64,000 bases of DNA from Mycolicibacterium anyangense (GTDB taxonomy: Bacteria > Actinomycetota > Actinomycetes > Mycobacteriales > Mycobacteriaceae): contig NZ_AP022620.1 in the NCBI RefSeq assembly GCF_010731855.1, forward strand, positions 4,898,001 through 4,962,000, written 5' to 3'. The notes under the pieces were generated by a model. The model saw nothing but the letters and a program-made list of their open reading frames with translations. It had not been told where the DNA came from and did not search any database. The position numbers and the translations under genes are program-made. Shown here one piece after another: positions 51,700 to 61,893 of this stretch. Position 1 is the first letter of the stretch, and each line of letters begins with the position of its first letter.

Positions 51700-51717
51700 C
51701 TGACGGATTGGGTTGCG

Positions 51718-51984
51718 ATGACGTCTATGAACGGGCCATCGGCGCGGGACGCGGCTGGCGGAAAATCGGCGCGAGAAGCCGGTGGCGCTGAGGCGCAGCC
51801 AGTCGCCCGAGCTCAATTTCTCACCGTCGCCGAAGTGGCTTCGCTCATGCGGGTCAGCAAGATGACGGTCTACCGGCTCGTGCACAACGGTGAGCTGCCC
51901 GCGGTGCGGGTCGGCCGGTCGTTCCGGGTGCACGCCAAAGCCGTCCACGATCTGCTGGAGACCTCGTACTTCGACGCCGGCTGA
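51718..51984 (+). CDS. Small excisionase/BldC-type helix-turn-helix protein (Rv0500A-like)
   Basis: An 88-residue protein with a MerR/excisionase winged helix-turn-helix. The recognition region is LTVAEVASLMRVSKMTVYRL and the wing is VHNGELPAVRVGRSFRVHAK. This is the sequence style of actinobacterial BldC, a developmental regulator that binds DNA head to tail; here the N-terminal 30 residues are low-complexity. It probably acts as a DNA-binding regulator. ATG 51718 is the start. It is conserved between proC and the bS22 gene. Confidence 0.87.
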   Translation: MTSMNGPSARDAAGGKSAREAGGAEAQPVARAQFLTVAEVASLMRVSKMTVYRLVHNGELPAVRVGRSFRVHAKAVHDLLETSYFDAG

Positions 51985-52054
51985 TCCTGGACAGGCGAGG
52001 GCCGTTTTCCGTTCCTCCCACCTGCTTAGGTAAGGTGACCGGGACGAGAGACAC

Positions 52055-52070
52055 GCCCGCCACTGCGGGC
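52055..52070. promoter_or_regulatory. Short hairpin in the leader of the bS22 gene
   Basis: GCCCGC-CACT-GCGGGC is a perfect six-base stem with a four-base loop, ending 27 bases before ATG 52098. It may stabilise or attenuate the small ribosomal-protein mRNA. Confidence 0.35.
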
Positions 52071-52097
52071 ACTGCGAGGATTTAGGTAGCGGAATTC

Positions 52098-52199
52098 ATG
52101 GGTTCAGTCATCAAGAAGCGGCGCAAGCGCATGTCGAAGAAGAAGCACCGCAAGCTGCTGCGTCGTACCCGGGTTCAGCGCAGAAAACTCGGTAAGTAG
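52098..52199 (+). CDS. 30S ribosomal protein bS22 (33-residue, AURKAIP1/COX24-like)
   Basis: A 33-residue extremely basic protein, beginning [17 protein letters not shown] and ending [12 protein letters not shown]. It matches from memory the small mycobacterial ribosomal protein bS22 found near the decoding centre, which shares a domain with mitochondrial AURKAIP1. About half of the residues are Lys or Arg, as expected for an rRNA-binding tail. ATG 52098, stop TAG at 52197. It is conserved between the BldC-like and galE2-like genes. Its small size makes it easy to miss. Confidence 0.9.
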
Positions 52200-52281
52200 T
52201 CCGCTGCCGGGGCCGCGCAGCACGCGCCGGCCCGGTTCGTGCAAACCTGCCTGGCCGGCTTCGGCCCGATAGGCTGTGCTG

Positions 52282-53355
52282 ATGGAGTCCGGCGGCAGCG
52301 ACACCGAGATACTGCACTACCCCAAGGTTGTGCTGGTCACCGGTGCCTGCCGATTTCTGGGCGGGTATCTGACTGCCCGCCTGGTGCAGAACCCGATGAT
52401 CAACAAGGTCATCGCCGTCGATGCCATCGCCCCGAGCAAGGATCTACTGCGCCGGATGGGCCGCGCCGAGTTCGTGCGCGCCGATATCCGGAACCCCTTC
52501 ATCGCCAAGGTGATTCGCAACGGCGACGTCGACACCGTGGTGCATGCCGCTGCTGCGTCCTATGCACCACGGTCCGGTGGCCGGGCCACGTTGAAGGAAA
52601 TCAACGTGATGGGTGCCATGCAGCTGTTCGCGGCGTGCCAGAAGGCGCCGTCGGTGCGGCGGGTGATCCTGAAGTCCACCTCGGAGGTCTACGGCTCCCA
52701 CCCGCACGACCCGGTGGTCTACACCGAGGACAGCAGTAGCCGCCGTCCACCCGGCGAGGGATTCGCCCGCGACAGCATCGACATCGAGGGCTATGCCCGT
52801 GGGCTGGGCCGGCGGCGGCCGGACATCGCGGTGACGATCCTGCGGCTGGCCAACATGATCGGGCCCGCGATGGACACCGCACTCTCGCGCTACCTGGCCG
52901 GTCCGGTGGTCCCGACGGTTCTCGGCCACGATGCCCGGCTGCAACTGCTGCACGAGCAGGATGCGCTCGGGGCCCTGGAGCGGGCGACGATCGCGGGCCG
53001 GTCCGGCACGTTCAACATCGGGGCCGACGGCATCATCATGATGTCGCAGGCGATCCGGCGCTCCGGCAGGATTGCGCTTCCAGTGTCCAGTGCCGGGGTT
53101 CGGGCACTGTATTCGTTGCGACGCGCCACCGGGGGTTCCGAAGCCAATCGCGATCACATGGATTGGCTGCGGTACGGCCGCGTGATGGACACCGCCCGGA
53201 TGCGCTCCGAGTTGGGTTTTGCTCCGAAGTGGACGACCATAGAGGCATTCGACGACTACGTGCGTGGCCGGGGTTTGACACCGATCATCGACCCGAAATG
53301 GGTACGCTCGGTGGAGGGCCGCGCCGTCGCCGTCGCGCAGCGTTGGGGTGGCTGA
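52282..53355 (+). CDS. galE2: NAD-dependent epimerase/dehydratase family protein (GalE2-like)
   Basis: A 357-residue extended SDR. Cofactor motif is VLVTGACRFLGGYLTARLVQ (GxxxxxG with altered spacing), DXD strand VRADIRNPF, and a serine in LKSTSEVYGSHP. The catalytic YxxxK is not clear: the region reads IDIEGYARGLGRRRPDI, so activity as a UDP-sugar epimerase is doubtful. The symbol follows the M. tuberculosis name by synteny. ATG 52282 (or GTG 52276) starts it, 82 bases after bS22. It is followed by an acyltransferase gene. Confidence 0.8.
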   Translation: MESGGSDTEILHYPKVVLVTGACRFLGGYLTARLVQNPMINKVIAVDAIAPSKDLLRRMGRAEFVRADIRNPFIAKVIRNGDVDTVVHAAAASYAPRSGGRATLKEINVMGAMQLFAACQKAPSVRRVILKSTSEVYGSHPHDPVVYTEDSSSRRPPGEGFARDSIDIEGYARGLGRRRPDIAVTILRLANMIGPAMDTALSRYLAGPVVPTVLGHDARLQLLHEQDALGALERATIAGRSGTFNIGADGIIMMSQAIRRSGRIALPVSSAGVRALYSLRRATGGSEANRDHMDWLRYGRVMDTARMRSELGFAPKWTTIEAFDDYVRGRGLTPIIDPKWVRSVEGRAVAVAQRWGG

Positions 53356-53385
53356 CATCGTGAGGTCGGGGAGGAGGTAGCTGGC

Positions 53386-54450
53386 GTGGCGGGTGAGTCG
53401 AAGGCGAAAGTGATTCCGCTGCACTCGAATTCGAGTCGATCGGCAGCTGCTCGCCGGGCTTCGTTGCGGGCCGAGTCGGCGCGCAGGCACCCCTCACTGC
53501 TGTCCGATCCCGGCACCAGGGCCTCGGCTGAGGACATCGCCGCCGTCGTGCGCGAGATCGACGCCCGCCGCGGTGCGGCAGGAATCGGCCGCGTCGAGGG
53601 CGAGCCCAACGAACTCGCCCAACGTATTTCCGCCGTCGCCGACTTTGTCCGCAAGCGGCTGTCCGGCGATTACACCGTCGACGAATTCGGCTTCGACCCG
53701 GAGTTCAACAACGCGCTCGTTCTGCCTTTGCTGCGCTTCTTTTTCCAGAATTGGTTCCGTGTCGAGGTCAGCGGTATCGAGAATTTGCCGGCCGACGGGG
53801 CGGGGCTGGTGGTCGCCAATCACGCCGGCACCCTGCCGTTCGACGGCCTGATGCTCTCGGTCGCCGTGCACGACCACCACCCGGCGCACCGCGACCTGCG
53901 CCTGCTGGCCGCCGACATGGTCTTCGACATGCCGATGCTGGGCCCGATCGCCCGCAAAGCCGGCCACACCATGGCCTGCACCATCGATGCGAACCGGTTG
54001 CTGGCCGGTGGTGAGCTGACGGCGGTGTTCCCCGAGGGGTACAAGGGCTTGGGCAAGCACTTCCGGGATCGCTACAAGTTGCAGCGTTTCGGCCGTGGGG
54101 GATTCGTCTCGGCTGCCCTGCGTACCGGCGCGCCGATCATCCCGTGCTCGATCGTCGGCTCGGAAGAGATCTATCCGATGCTGGCCGATGTGAAGTTGCT
54201 GGCGCGTGTCCTGGGGTTGCCGTACTTCCCGGTCACGCCGCTGTTCCCGCTGGCCGGTCCGGCCGGGCTGATCCCGCTTCCGTCCAAGTGGCACATCGCT
54301 TTTGGCACACCGATCGAGACGGCCGACTACGACGAGTCCGCGGCCGACGACCCGATGGTCACCTTCGAGCTGACCGACCAGGTGCGCGAGACCATTCAGC
54401 AGACGCTGTACCAACTGCTGGCGCAGCGCCGCAACATGTTCTTCGGCTGA
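53386..54450 (+). CDS. 1-acyl-sn-glycerol-3-phosphate acyltransferase-like protein (Rv0502-like)
   Basis: A 354-residue PlsC-family acyltransferase. Residues 1-95 are polar and partly disordered. The catalytic HX-type motif is in VVANHAGTLPFDGLML, the second in DANRLLAGGELTAVFPEG (FPEG motif), and the substrate pocket in TGAPIIPCSIVGSEEIYP. It should transfer an acyl chain to a lipid head group, possibly in phospholipid or glycolipid synthesis. GTG 53386 is the start. It converges with the MaoC-type gene, with six bases between stops. The cmaA2 gene expected next in M. tuberculosis is missing. Confidence 0.87.
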   Translation: MAGESKAKVIPLHSNSSRSAAARRASLRAESARRHPSLLSDPGTRASAEDIAAVVREIDARRGAAGIGRVEGEPNELAQRISAVADFVRKRLSGDYTVDEFGFDPEFNNALVLPLLRFFFQNWFRVEVSGIENLPADGAGLVVANHAGTLPFDGLMLSVAVHDHHPAHRDLRLLAADMVFDMPMLGPIARKAGHTMACTIDANRLLAGGELTAVFPEGYKGLGKHFRDRYKLQRFGRGGFVSAALRTGAPIIPCSIVGSEEIYPMLADVKLLARVLGLPYFPVTPLFPLAGPAGLIPLPSKWHIAFGTPIETADYDESAADDPMVTFELTDQVRETIQQTLYQLLAQRRNMFFG

Positions 54451-54456
54451 GCCGGA

Positions 54457-54957
54457 TCAGCCGCGCAGTGCGGCGGCGGCGATCGCGGCGATCTGGGCGT
54501 TGGTCTCTTCGTCGCCCTCGGCTTCGCCGATCATGGTGACGATCGTGGTCATCACCGGTTCGCCGGCTTCGTCAGTGACTTCGCTGCGCAATTCGCTGAT
54601 GACGGTCCCGTGCGATTCGGTCACCGAATCCAGCCACGAATCGAAGAACAATTTGTCGCCGGCCACGATCGGTCGGTGGAACTTGATCTTCTGGTCGCGG
54701 TGGATGACGCGGGCGATATTGATGCCGACGTCGAAATTGCGGAAGATTTCCAGCTGCACCTGGCGGCCGGCGATCGCGATGAAGGTCAGCGGCGCGAGCA
54801 GGTCGTGGTACCCGGCGGCCTTGGCGGCCTCTTCGCTGAAGTGCACCGGGTCGTCGGACTGGATCGACTTGGCGAACTCGCGGATCTTCTCCCTACCCAC
54901 CAGGTAGTAGTCCGGGTATCGGAAGTGGGTGCCGATGATCTCACTGGCGATGGACAT
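54457..54957 (-). CDS. MaoC-like (R)-specific enoyl-ACP/CoA dehydratase (HadA-like, Rv0504c-like)
   Basis: A 166-residue single-hotdog protein of the MaoC/FAS1_DH region family. Segments [45 protein letters not shown] and [20 protein letters not shown] are those of the HadA/HadC subunits of the mycolic-acid 3-hydroxyacyl-ACP dehydratase. Such subunits work as heterodimers with a catalytic HadB, so a partner encoded elsewhere is likely. ATG 54957 is the start; a short tandem repeat lies in its promoter region. Confidence 0.85.
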   Translation of the reverse strand: MSIASEIIGTHFRYPDYYLVGREKIREFAKSIQSDDPVHFSEEAAKAAGYHDLLAPLTFIAIAGRQVQLEIFRNFDVGINIARVIHRDQKIKFHRPIVAGDKLFFDSWLDSVTESHGTVISELRSEVTDEAGEPVMTTIVTMIGEAEGDEETNAQIAAIAAAALRG

Positions 54958-54987
54958 GGCTTTCGAGCCTATCAGCGTTGTATCGGG

Positions 54988-55016
54988 CGACTGCGGGGCC
55001 GGACGACTGCGGGGCC
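54988..55016. repeat. Short tandem repeat upstream of the MaoC-like gene
   Basis: CGACTGCGGGGCC occurs at 54988-55000 and 55004-55016, a 16-base period with two copies. It lies 30-60 bases upstream of the minus-strand start at 54957 and could affect promoter spacing. Confidence 0.45.
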
Positions 55017-55065
55017 TATGTACGCGACATCACGATCTGGCGTGCATAGTGCCCACACTTGGTGG

Positions 55066-56016
55066 CTAGCGGTGGTCAGAGCGCCGCGACACGGCCGCCG
55101 CCAGGGCCCCGCCGATCGCGCCCAGCGCCAGCGCCGAGGGCACCCCGATGCGGGCCGCCTTGCGGGCGGTGCGGAAATCGCGGATCTCCCAGCCGCGCTC
55201 ACGGGCCAGCTCGCGCAGATCGGCGTCCGGGTTGATCGCGACGGCGGTACCGACCAGTGACAGCATCGGCACGTCGTTGTAGCTGTCGGAGTAGGCCGTA
55301 CATCGCTTCAAGTTGAGCCCCTCGCGGATGGCCAGTTGGCGCACGGCGTGGGCCTTGCCGAGCCCGTGCAGGATGTCGCCGACCAGCCGGCCGGTGAACA
55401 CCCCATCCTGGGACTCCGCGACCGTGCCCAGCGCTCCGGTGAACCCCAGCCGGCGGGCGATGGTCGCCGCCAGCTCGTAGGGCGTGGCAGTGACCAACCA
55501 CACCTGCTGGCCGGCGTCCAGGTGCATCTGGGCCAGGGCCCGGGTCCCCGGCCAGATCTTGTCGGCGATGATCTCGTCGTAGATCTCCTCGCCGACCTCG
55601 ACGAGCTCGGCCACCGACCGGCCCTCGATGAATGCCAGCGCCTTGCGCCGGCCCTCGGCCACGTCATCGCTGTTCTCCCGGCCGGTCAGCTGGAACTTGG
55701 CCTGGGCGTAGACGAATTTGGCCATGTCGGCGTAGGTGAAGTACTTGCGCGCCGCCAGCCCGCGGCCGAAATGCACCAGCGACGAGCCCTGGACCAGCGT
55801 GTTGTCCACATCGAAGAATGCCGCTGCGGTCAGATCAGCCGGCGGCGGGCCCGGCTCCGGCGCGGTGTTCGCAGCCGGCTCACGATGCGCGGCGATGCTC
55901 GCGTCGCGAGCCACCGCGCTGGCCTGCTCGGCCACCAGCTCGTCGACAGCGCGTTGCGCGCTGGCTCGGCCGGCTTCCTGACCCGCAAGCTCCTGGTCTT
56001 GGTCCCCGGAACCCAT
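55066..56016 (-). CDS. serB1: HAD-family phosphatase (SerB1-like)
   Basis: A 316-residue HAD IB phosphatase. The N-terminal 75 residues are low-complexity and charged. The catalytic nucleophile motif is [15 protein letters not shown] (DxDxT), motif II is in [10 protein letters not shown], and the metal motif is [14 protein letters not shown]. The C-terminus has a hydrophobic stretch ([20 protein letters not shown]) that may anchor it. By length and synteny it matches SerB1, which may be a phosphoserine or lysophospholipid phosphatase. ATG 56016 is the start. It is divergent from the glutaredoxin-like gene by 31 bases. Confidence 0.85.
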   Translation of the reverse strand: MGSGDQDQELAGQEAGRASAQRAVDELVAEQASAVARDASIAAHREPAANTAPEPGPPPADLTAAAFFDVDNTLVQGSSLVHFGRGLAARKYFTYADMAKFVYAQAKFQLTGRENSDDVAEGRRKALAFIEGRSVAELVEVGEEIYDEIIADKIWPGTRALAQMHLDAGQQVWLVTATPYELAATIARRLGFTGALGTVAESQDGVFTGRLVGDILHGLGKAHAVRQLAIREGLNLKRCTAYSDSYNDVPMLSLVGTAVAINPDADLRELARERGWEIRDFRTARKAARIGVPSALALGAIGGALAAAVSRRSDHR

Positions 56017-56047
56017 GGCACCAACCCTAGCTGCGACACTCGATCGG

Positions 56048-56308
56048 GTGAGCCGTCGACATGTCGAACTGCTGACCCGGGCCGGGTGCAGCATCTGCGA
56101 AAAGGTCTACGCCCGGCTGGCCGAACTGGCTGGCGAGCTCGATTTCGAGCTGTCCACTATCGACGTGGACGCCGAGGCCGCCGCGGGCAACACCGCGCCA
56201 CGCGCCGAGTACGGCGACCGCCTGCCGGTGATCCTGCTCGACGGCCGGGAGCACAGCTATTGGGACGTCGACGAGCCGCGGCTACGCGCCGATTTGGCCC
56301 ATGGATGA
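56048..56308 (+). CDS. Glutaredoxin-like protein (Rv0508-like)
   Basis: An 86-residue thioredoxin-fold protein with a redox motif Cys-Ser-Ile-Cys in [15 protein letters not shown] and a cis-proline segment [12 protein letters not shown]. Family members reduce disulfides; the physiological partner (mycothiol or a specific protein) is not known. GTG 56048 starts it, directly after the divergent SerB1-like gene. It sits upstream of hemA in conserved order; the mmpS2/mmpL2 pair of M. tuberculosis is missing. Confidence 0.83.
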   Translation: MSRRHVELLTRAGCSICEKVYARLAELAGELDFELSTIDVDAEAAAGNTAPRAEYGDRLPVILLDGREHSYWDVDEPRLRADLAHG

Positions 56309-56414
56309 ACAGCAGGAGAATTTGGTCAGCTGCCCGCGCACCGATTACCGTGGAACCGAGTTTCACTAACGGACATTTCCGTCACAGCAAGGGAGCGGGC
56401 CAGGTGATCGTGCC

Positions 56415-57782
56415 GTGAGCGTCCTGCTGTTCGGGGTGTCGCATCGAAGCGCTCCGGTCTCCGTTCTCGAGCAGTTGTCCACCGATGAGTCTGACCAGGT
56501 CAAGATCATCGACCAGGTGTTGCAGTCGCCGCTGGTGACCGAGGCCATGGTGCTCTCGACCTGCAACCGGGTCGAGGTCTATGCGGTGGTCGACGCCTTC
56601 CACGGCGGCCTGTCGGCCATCGGGCAGGTGCTCGCCGAGCACTCCGGACTGTCGATGGGCGACCTCACCAAGCACGCCTATGTCCGCTACAGCGAGGCCG
56701 CCGTCGAGCACCTCTTCGCGGTCGCCAGCGGCCTGGACAGTGCGGTGATCGGCGAGCAGCAGGTGCTCGGCCAGGTCCGCCGCGCCTACGCCACCGCCGA
56801 GGCCAACAGCACCGTCGGCCGCGTCCTGCACGACCTGGCCCAGCGGGCACTGTCGGTGGGCAAGCGGGTGCACTCCGAGACCGCCATCGACGCCGCGGGC
56901 GCCAGCGTGGTCTCCGTTGCGCTCGACATCGCCGGGTCCCGCCTGGACGGCTTGGCCGGGCGCACCGCCGCAGTGGTCGGCGCCGGCTCGATGGGCGGGC
57001 TGTCGGTCGCCCACCTGGTCCGCGCCGGGGTCACCCACATTCACGTCGTCAACCGCTCGCTGCCCCGCGCCGAGCGGCTGGCCGAGAACATCCGCGCTCA
57101 GGGCGTCGCCGCCGACGCGTGGACACTGGATCACCTGCCCGCGGCGCTGGCCGCCGCCGACGTCGTGGTCAGCTGCACCGGCGCCGTCCGTCCGGTCGTC
57201 TCGCTGGCCGATGTCCACCACGCCCTGGCCACTGTGCAGCGTGACGAGACCGCGGCCCCGCTGGTGCTGTGTGACCTCGGCATGCCCCGTGACATCGACC
57301 CGGCCGTTGCCGGACTGCCCGGTGTCGCCGTCGTCGACATGGACCGCGTCCAGCGCGAACCGTCGGCCCGGGCCGCGGCCACCGACGCCGAGCAGGCCCG
57401 CCAGATCGTGGCCTCCGAGGTTGCTGCCTATCTGGCCGGTCAGCGGATGGCGGAGGTCACCCCGACCGTGACCGCGCTGCGTCAGCGCGCCGCCGACGTC
57501 GTCGAGGCCGAACTGCTACGGCTGGAGAACCGGCTGCCGGGCCTGGACGCCAGCCAGCGCGATGAGGTCGCACACACCGTGCGCCGGGTGGTCGACAAGC
57601 TGCTGCACGCCCCGACCGTGCGGGTCAAGCAGCTGGCCAGCGCGCCGGGTGGCGACAGCTACGCCGAGGCGCTGCGGGAACTGTTCGAACTCGACCCGCA
57701 GGCCGTCGATGCGGTGGCCGCTGGTGAACTGCCCTTGATCGCACCGGAATTCGACTCCGGCCAGCCAGAACACACCGAGTAG
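56415..57782 (+). CDS. hemA: Glutamyl-tRNA reductase
   Basis: A 455-residue enzyme that reduces glutamyl-tRNA(Glu) to glutamate-1-semialdehyde, the first step of C5-pathway tetrapyrrole synthesis. Active-site Cys50 in [17 protein letters not shown] motif [16 protein letters not shown]; the helical C-terminal dimerisation domain is intact. GTG 56415 is preceded by AGGTGATCGTGCCGTG. It is the first of hemA-hemC-hemD-hemB, all in one direction with short spacers, so a haem operon. HemA is commonly the regulated step. Confidence 0.97.
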   Translation: MSVLLFGVSHRSAPVSVLEQLSTDESDQVKIIDQVLQSPLVTEAMVLSTCNRVEVYAVVDAFHGGLSAIGQVLAEHSGLSMGDLTKHAYVRYSEAAVEHLFAVASGLDSAVIGEQQVLGQVRRAYATAEANSTVGRVLHDLAQRALSVGKRVHSETAIDAAGASVVSVALDIAGSRLDGLAGRTAAVVGAGSMGGLSVAHLVRAGVTHIHVVNRSLPRAERLAENIRAQGVAADAWTLDHLPAALAAADVVVSCTGAVRPVVSLADVHHALATVQRDETAAPLVLCDLGMPRDIDPAVAGLPGVAVVDMDRVQREPSARAAATDAEQARQIVASEVAAYLAGQRMAEVTPTVTALRQRAADVVEAELLRLENRLPGLDASQRDEVAHTVRRVVDKLLHAPTVRVKQLASAPGGDSYAEALRELFELDPQAVDAVAAGELPLIAPEFDSGQPEHTE

Positions 57783-57787
57783 GGCGC

Positions 57788-58741
57788 TTGGCCGGCAGCG
57801 ACGACGCGGTCATCAGGATCGGCACCCGGGGCAGTCTTCTGGCGACCACCCAGGCCGGGACCATCAGAGACGAACTCATCAGGCGTGGACGCCGTGCCGA
57901 ACTGGTCATCATCAGCACCGATGGCGACCGCTCGCAGAAACCGGTCGCCGAGATCGGGGTAGGGGTGTTCACCGCCGCGCTGCGGGAGGCGATCGCCGAC
58001 CATCGTGTCGATATGGCGGTGCACTCGTACAAGGATTTGCCGACGGCTGCCGACGACCGGTTGGTGATCCCGGCGATTCCGCGCCGCGAGGATCCGCGTG
58101 ACGCCCTCGTGGCCCGTGACGGCATGGTGTTGGGGGAGTTGCCGGCCGGCTCGGTGATCGGCACATCGTCCGTGCGACGGGCCGCGCAGCTTAGAGCACT
58201 GGGTCTCGGTTTGGAAATCCGCCCCCTAAGAGGCAACCTAGATACCAGGTTGAACAGGGTAAGCAGCGGTGATCTCGACGCCATCGTGGTCGCCCGGGCG
58301 GGCCTGGCCCGCCTTGGACGACTCGACGATGTCACCGAGACGCTGGAGCCGGTGCAGATGTTGCCAGCGCCGGCTCAAGGTGCGCTTGCGGTCGAGTGCC
58401 GCGCGGGCGACACCGGGCTTGCGGCGCTACTGGCGGAGTTGGACGACCCCGACACCCGCGCCGCAGTCACCGCTGAGCGAGTCCTGCTGGCCAAGCTGGA
58501 GGCCGGTTGTTCGGCACCGGTGGGCGCGATCGCCGAGGTGGTCGAGTCCATTGATGAGGACGGCCGGATCTTCGATGAGCTGTCGCTGCGCGCCTGCGTG
58601 GCGGCGGCAGACGGATCCGACGTGATCCGTGCGTCCGGAATCGGAACGCCGGGCCGGTCCGAAGAGCTTGGGCTCTCGGTGGCTGCGGAGCTGTTCGAGC
58701 TCGGTGCGCGCGAAGTCATGTCGAACAGTGCTCCGCAATGA
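57788..58741 (+). CDS. hemC: Porphobilinogen deaminase (hydroxymethylbilane synthase)
   Basis: A 317-residue enzyme that joins four porphobilinogens into hydroxymethylbilane. Dipyrromethane cofactor attachment is Cys241 in [12 protein letters not shown]. Catalytic arginine and aspartate segments [23 protein letters not shown] and [10 protein letters not shown] are intact. TTG 57788 is the start, 5 bases after the hemA stop, so coupled. Confidence 0.96.
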   Translation: MAGSDDAVIRIGTRGSLLATTQAGTIRDELIRRGRRAELVIISTDGDRSQKPVAEIGVGVFTAALREAIADHRVDMAVHSYKDLPTAADDRLVIPAIPRREDPRDALVARDGMVLGELPAGSVIGTSSVRRAAQLRALGLGLEIRPLRGNLDTRLNRVSSGDLDAIVVARAGLARLGRLDDVTETLEPVQMLPAPAQGALAVECRAGDTGLAALLAELDDPDTRAAVTAERVLLAKLEAGCSAPVGAIAEVVESIDEDGRIFDELSLRACVAAADGSDVIRASGIGTPGRSEELGLSVAAELFELGAREVMSNSAPQ

Positions 58742-58767
58742 CTGCGGAGTAGAGCGGGAGTGAAGCG

Positions 58768-60459
58768 ATGACTGGCCACGGTAGCGGGCGACGCAAGGCG
58801 AAGCCGGGACACATCACGTTCGTCGGTTCGGGTCCTGGCGACCCCAACCTGCTGACGACACGTGCCCGCGCTGTGCTCGCCAACGCGGCGCTGGTCTTCA
58901 CCGATCCGGACGTGCCGCAGGCCGTGCTCAACGTGGTCGGCACCGAGCTGCCGCCCGCCGTCGGCCCCGCCCCGGCTCCCGAGAAGGGCGCGCCGCGCGA
59001 GCAGATCCCCGGCCAGGATTCCGACGGGCCCATCGCCGACGAGATCGCGCCGCCGGTGGTGTCGGTCGGCCCCGACATCCGGCCCGCGCTGGGTGACCCC
59101 GCCGAGGTGGCCAAGACGCTCGTAGCCGAGGCGAAGGCCGGATTCGACGTGGTGCGTCTGGTGGCCGGCGATCCGCTGTCGATCGACGCCGTCATCACTG
59201 AGGTGAACGCGGTGGCCAAGGCGCACGCCGAGTTCGAGATCGTCCCCGGGTTGCCCGCGACCAGCGCGGTGCCCACCTACGCGGGTCTGCCGCTGGGGTC
59301 GGCGCACACCGTGGCCGACGTCCGCGGCGAGGTGGACTGGGCGGCCCTGGCCGCCGCCCCCGGCCCGCTGATCCTGACCGCCACCGCCTCGCACCTGCCG
59401 GAGGCCGCGCGCACCCTGATCGAGTACGGCCTGGCCGACTCGACCCCGTGCGTGGTGACCTGTAACGGCACCACCTGCGGGCAGCGTTCGGTGGAGAGCA
59501 CACTGGCCGGTCTCATCGACCGCGCCACCCTGGCGGGCGGCAACGACCCGGCCGGCCCGCTGACCGGCACCCTGGTGGTCACCATCGGCAAGACCGTCGC
59601 TCACCGCGCGAAGCTGAACTGGTGGGAGAGCCGTGCCCTCTACGGCTGGACCGTGCTGGTGCCGCGTACCAAGGACCAGGCCGGTGAGATGAGCGATCGG
59701 CTGGTCGGTCACGGCGCGTTACCCATCGAGGTGCCGACCATCGCCGTCGAGCCGCCGCGCAGCCCCGCCCAGATGGAGCGGGCCGTCAAGGGTTTGGTGG
59801 ACGGTCGCTACCAGTGGGTGGTGTTCACCTCCACCAACGCCGTGCGGGCGGTGTGGGAGAAGTTCGGCGAGTTCGGTCTGGACGCCCGGGCGTTCTCCGG
59901 GGTGAAGATCGCCTGTGTCGGCGAGTCCACCGCCGATCGGGTGCGGGCCTTCGGTGTGAGCCCGGAACTGGTGCCCTCCGGTGAGCAGTCCTCGCTCGGC
60001 CTGCTCGACGAATTCCCCGAGTACGACAGCATTTTCGACCCGGTGAACCGGGTGCTGCTGCCGCGGGCCGACATCGCGACCGAGACGCTGGCCGAAGGCC
60101 TGCGGGAACGCGGCTGGGAGATCGAGGACGTCACTGCCTACCGCACCGTGCGGGCGGCACCGCCGCCGGCCGAGACCCGCGAGATGATCAAGACCGGTGG
60201 TTTCGACGCGGTCTGCTTCACCTCCAGCTCCACGGTGCGCAACCTCGTCGGCATCGCCGGTAAGCCGCACGCACGCACCATCGTTGCGTGCATCGGCCCC
60301 AAGACCGCCGAGACGGCAGCCGAGTTCGGGCTGCGGGTCGACGTCCAGCCCGAGACCGCCGCGGTGGGTCCGCTGGTCGACGCGCTGGCCGAGCACGCTG
60401 CCCGGCTGCGCGCCGAGGGTGCTCTGCCGCCCCCGCGTAAGAAGAGTCGCCGCCGCTAG
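58768..60459 (+). CDS. hemD: Bifunctional uroporphyrinogen-III C-methyltransferase-like/uroporphyrinogen-III synthase
   Basis: A 563-residue fusion. Residues 1-260 resemble a SUMT/CobA methyltransferase ([21 protein letters not shown]), with an approximately 45-residue Pro/Ala/Asp-rich insertion after the first helix. The RxxxGDPxxxGR motif is altered to [13 protein letters not shown]. Residues about 285-563 are the HemD fold ([20 protein letters not shown], then [11 protein letters not shown] and [15 protein letters not shown]) that cyclises hydroxymethylbilane. The C-terminus is basic ([10 protein letters not shown]). The methyltransferase half may be inactive. ATG 58768 is 26 bases after hemC. 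Confidence 0.93.
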   Translation: MTGHGSGRRKAKPGHITFVGSGPGDPNLLTTRARAVLANAALVFTDPDVPQAVLNVVGTELPPAVGPAPAPEKGAPREQIPGQDSDGPIADEIAPPVVSVGPDIRPALGDPAEVAKTLVAEAKAGFDVVRLVAGDPLSIDAVITEVNAVAKAHAEFEIVPGLPATSAVPTYAGLPLGSAHTVADVRGEVDWAALAAAPGPLILTATASHLPEAARTLIEYGLADSTPCVVTCNGTTCGQRSVESTLAGLIDRATLAGGNDPAGPLTGTLVVTIGKTVAHRAKLNWWESRALYGWTVLVPRTKDQAGEMSDRLVGHGALPIEVPTIAVEPPRSPAQMERAVKGLVDGRYQWVVFTSTNAVRAVWEKFGEFGLDARAFSGVKIACVGESTADRVRAFGVSPELVPSGEQSSLGLLDEFPEYDSIFDPVNRVLLPRADIATETLAEGLRERGWEIEDVTAYRTVRAAPPPAETREMIKTGGFDAVCFTSSSTVRNLVGIAGKPHARTIVACIGPKTAETAAEFGLRVDVQPETAAVGPLVDALAEHAARLRAEGALPPPRKKSRRR

Positions 60460-60482
60460 CCAAGTACCCCGAAGGCCGGTTC

Positions 60483-61463
60483 ATGACGTTCCCCAGGCAT
60501 CGTCCGCGTCGATTGCGGTCCACCCCGGCCCTGCGCCGGCTGGTGGCCCAGACCTCCTTGGAGCCAAGGCATCTCGTGCTGCCCGTGTTCGTGGCGGACG
60601 GCATCGACGAGCCGCGACCGATCGCCTCGATGCCGGGTGTGTACCAGCACACCCGCGACTCCCTGCGGGCGGCGGCCGCCGAGGCGGTGGACGCCGGGGT
60701 CGGTGGCCTGATGCTGTTCGGTGTGCCGCGCGATGAGGACAAGGACGCATTGGGATCGTGCGGTCTGCACCCGGACGGGATCCTCAACGTCGCGCTGCGT
60801 GATCTGGCCAAGGACCTCGGTGACGAGACGGTGCTGATGGCCGACACCTGCCTGGACGAGTTCACCGACCACGGTCACTGTGGCGTGCTCGACGCCCGCG
60901 GCCGGGTGGACAATGACGCCACCAACGCTCAGTACGTGAAACTGGCTCTGGCCCAAGCTGAATCGGGTGCGCACGTGGTGGCTCCCAGCGGAATGATGGA
61001 CGGCCAGGTGGCCGCGATCCGCGAGGGACTCGACGCCGCCGGCTTCACCGATGTGGTGATCCTGGCCTATGCCGCCAAGTTCGCCTCGGCGTTCTACGGC
61101 CCGTTCCGCGAGGCCGTCGGCTCCAGCCTGCAGGGCGATCGGCGCACCTACCAGCAGGACAGCGGCAATGCGCGAGAAGCGTTGCGCGAGATCGAACTCG
61201 ACCTCGACGAGGGTGCCGACATCGTGATGGTCAAGCCCGCGATGGCTTACCTCGACGTGGTGCGCGCCGCTGCCGAGGTCTCCCCGGTGCCGGTGGCCGC
61301 CTACCAGGTCTCCGGCGAGTATTCGATGATCAGCGCCGCCGCCGCCAATGGCTGGATCGACGGCCGCGCCGCGGCGTTGGAGTCGCTGATCAGCATCCGG
61401 CGCGCGGGAGCCGACATCGTGCTGACCTATTGGGCCACCGAGGCCGCGGGCTGGCTCGCGTGA
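60483..61463 (+). CDS. hemB: Delta-aminolevulinic acid dehydratase (porphobilinogen synthase)
   Basis: A 326-residue TIM-barrel enzyme that condenses two aminolevulinates to porphobilinogen. Schiff-base lysines are Lys199 ([13 protein letters not shown]) and Lys251 ([13 protein letters not shown]). The metal segment reads [14 protein letters not shown], with two cysteines and Asp where a zinc-type enzyme has three cysteines. A Zn/Mg intermediate metal site is therefore plausible. ATG 60483 follows hemD after 23 bases. Its stop overlaps the next gene (GTGA). Confidence 0.96.
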   Translation: MTFPRHRPRRLRSTPALRRLVAQTSLEPRHLVLPVFVADGIDEPRPIASMPGVYQHTRDSLRAAAAEAVDAGVGGLMLFGVPRDEDKDALGSCGLHPDGILNVALRDLAKDLGDETVLMADTCLDEFTDHGHCGVLDARGRVDNDATNAQYVKLALAQAESGAHVVAPSGMMDGQVAAIREGLDAAGFTDVVILAYAAKFASAFYGPFREAVGSSLQGDRRTYQQDSGNAREALREIELDLDEGADIVMVKPAMAYLDVVRAAAEVSPVPVAAYQVSGEYSMISAAAANGWIDGRAAALESLISIRRAGADIVLTYWATEAAGWLA

Positions 61464-61876
61464 CACCTCAACCGCCCGCGGGGGTGCCTTCGCGGCCCGC
61501 CGACGTCGACACCGGCTTCTGGCTGTGGTTGGTGGCCCTGACGCTGTTGCTGATCGGCTACATCGTCGACGGGCTCGCCGTCGCACGTATCTCCAGTGTG
61601 GTGGTGGCGCTCACCCTGCTGTTCGCGGTCACGATGGGCGCCATGGTGCTGACGTTCCTGCTCTTGATGCGCTCGGGCTACCGCTGGACCCGCACCGTGC
61701 TCACCGGGGGCGGGGTGGCGACCGTCATCTACACCACCGTGAGCCTGTTCTCGGTGCCCCGCGAGCCGCTGGCAGCGGTGACTTTCGCGGTGACCGGGAT
61801 TGTCGGTTCGGTGCTGATCGTGGGCGGTATCTATCTGCTGCACCGGCCGGATGCCCACGGGTTCTTCGTCCGCTAG
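61460..61876 (+). CDS. Small membrane protein downstream of hemB (Rv0513-like)
   Basis: A 138-residue protein with four hydrophobic helices beginning at [23 protein letters not shown] 61460 overlaps hemB by four bases and so belongs to the haem transcript. No function is recognised. Confidence 0.7.
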   Translation: MTPQPPAGVPSRPADVDTGFWLWLVALTLLLIGYIVDGLAVARISSVVVALTLLFAVTMGAMVLTFLLLMRSGYRWTRTVLTGGGVATVIYTTVSLFSVPREPLAAVTFAVTGIVGSVLIVGGIYLLHRPDAHGFFVR

Positions 61877-61893
61877 GGATAGGCTGCCCGACG

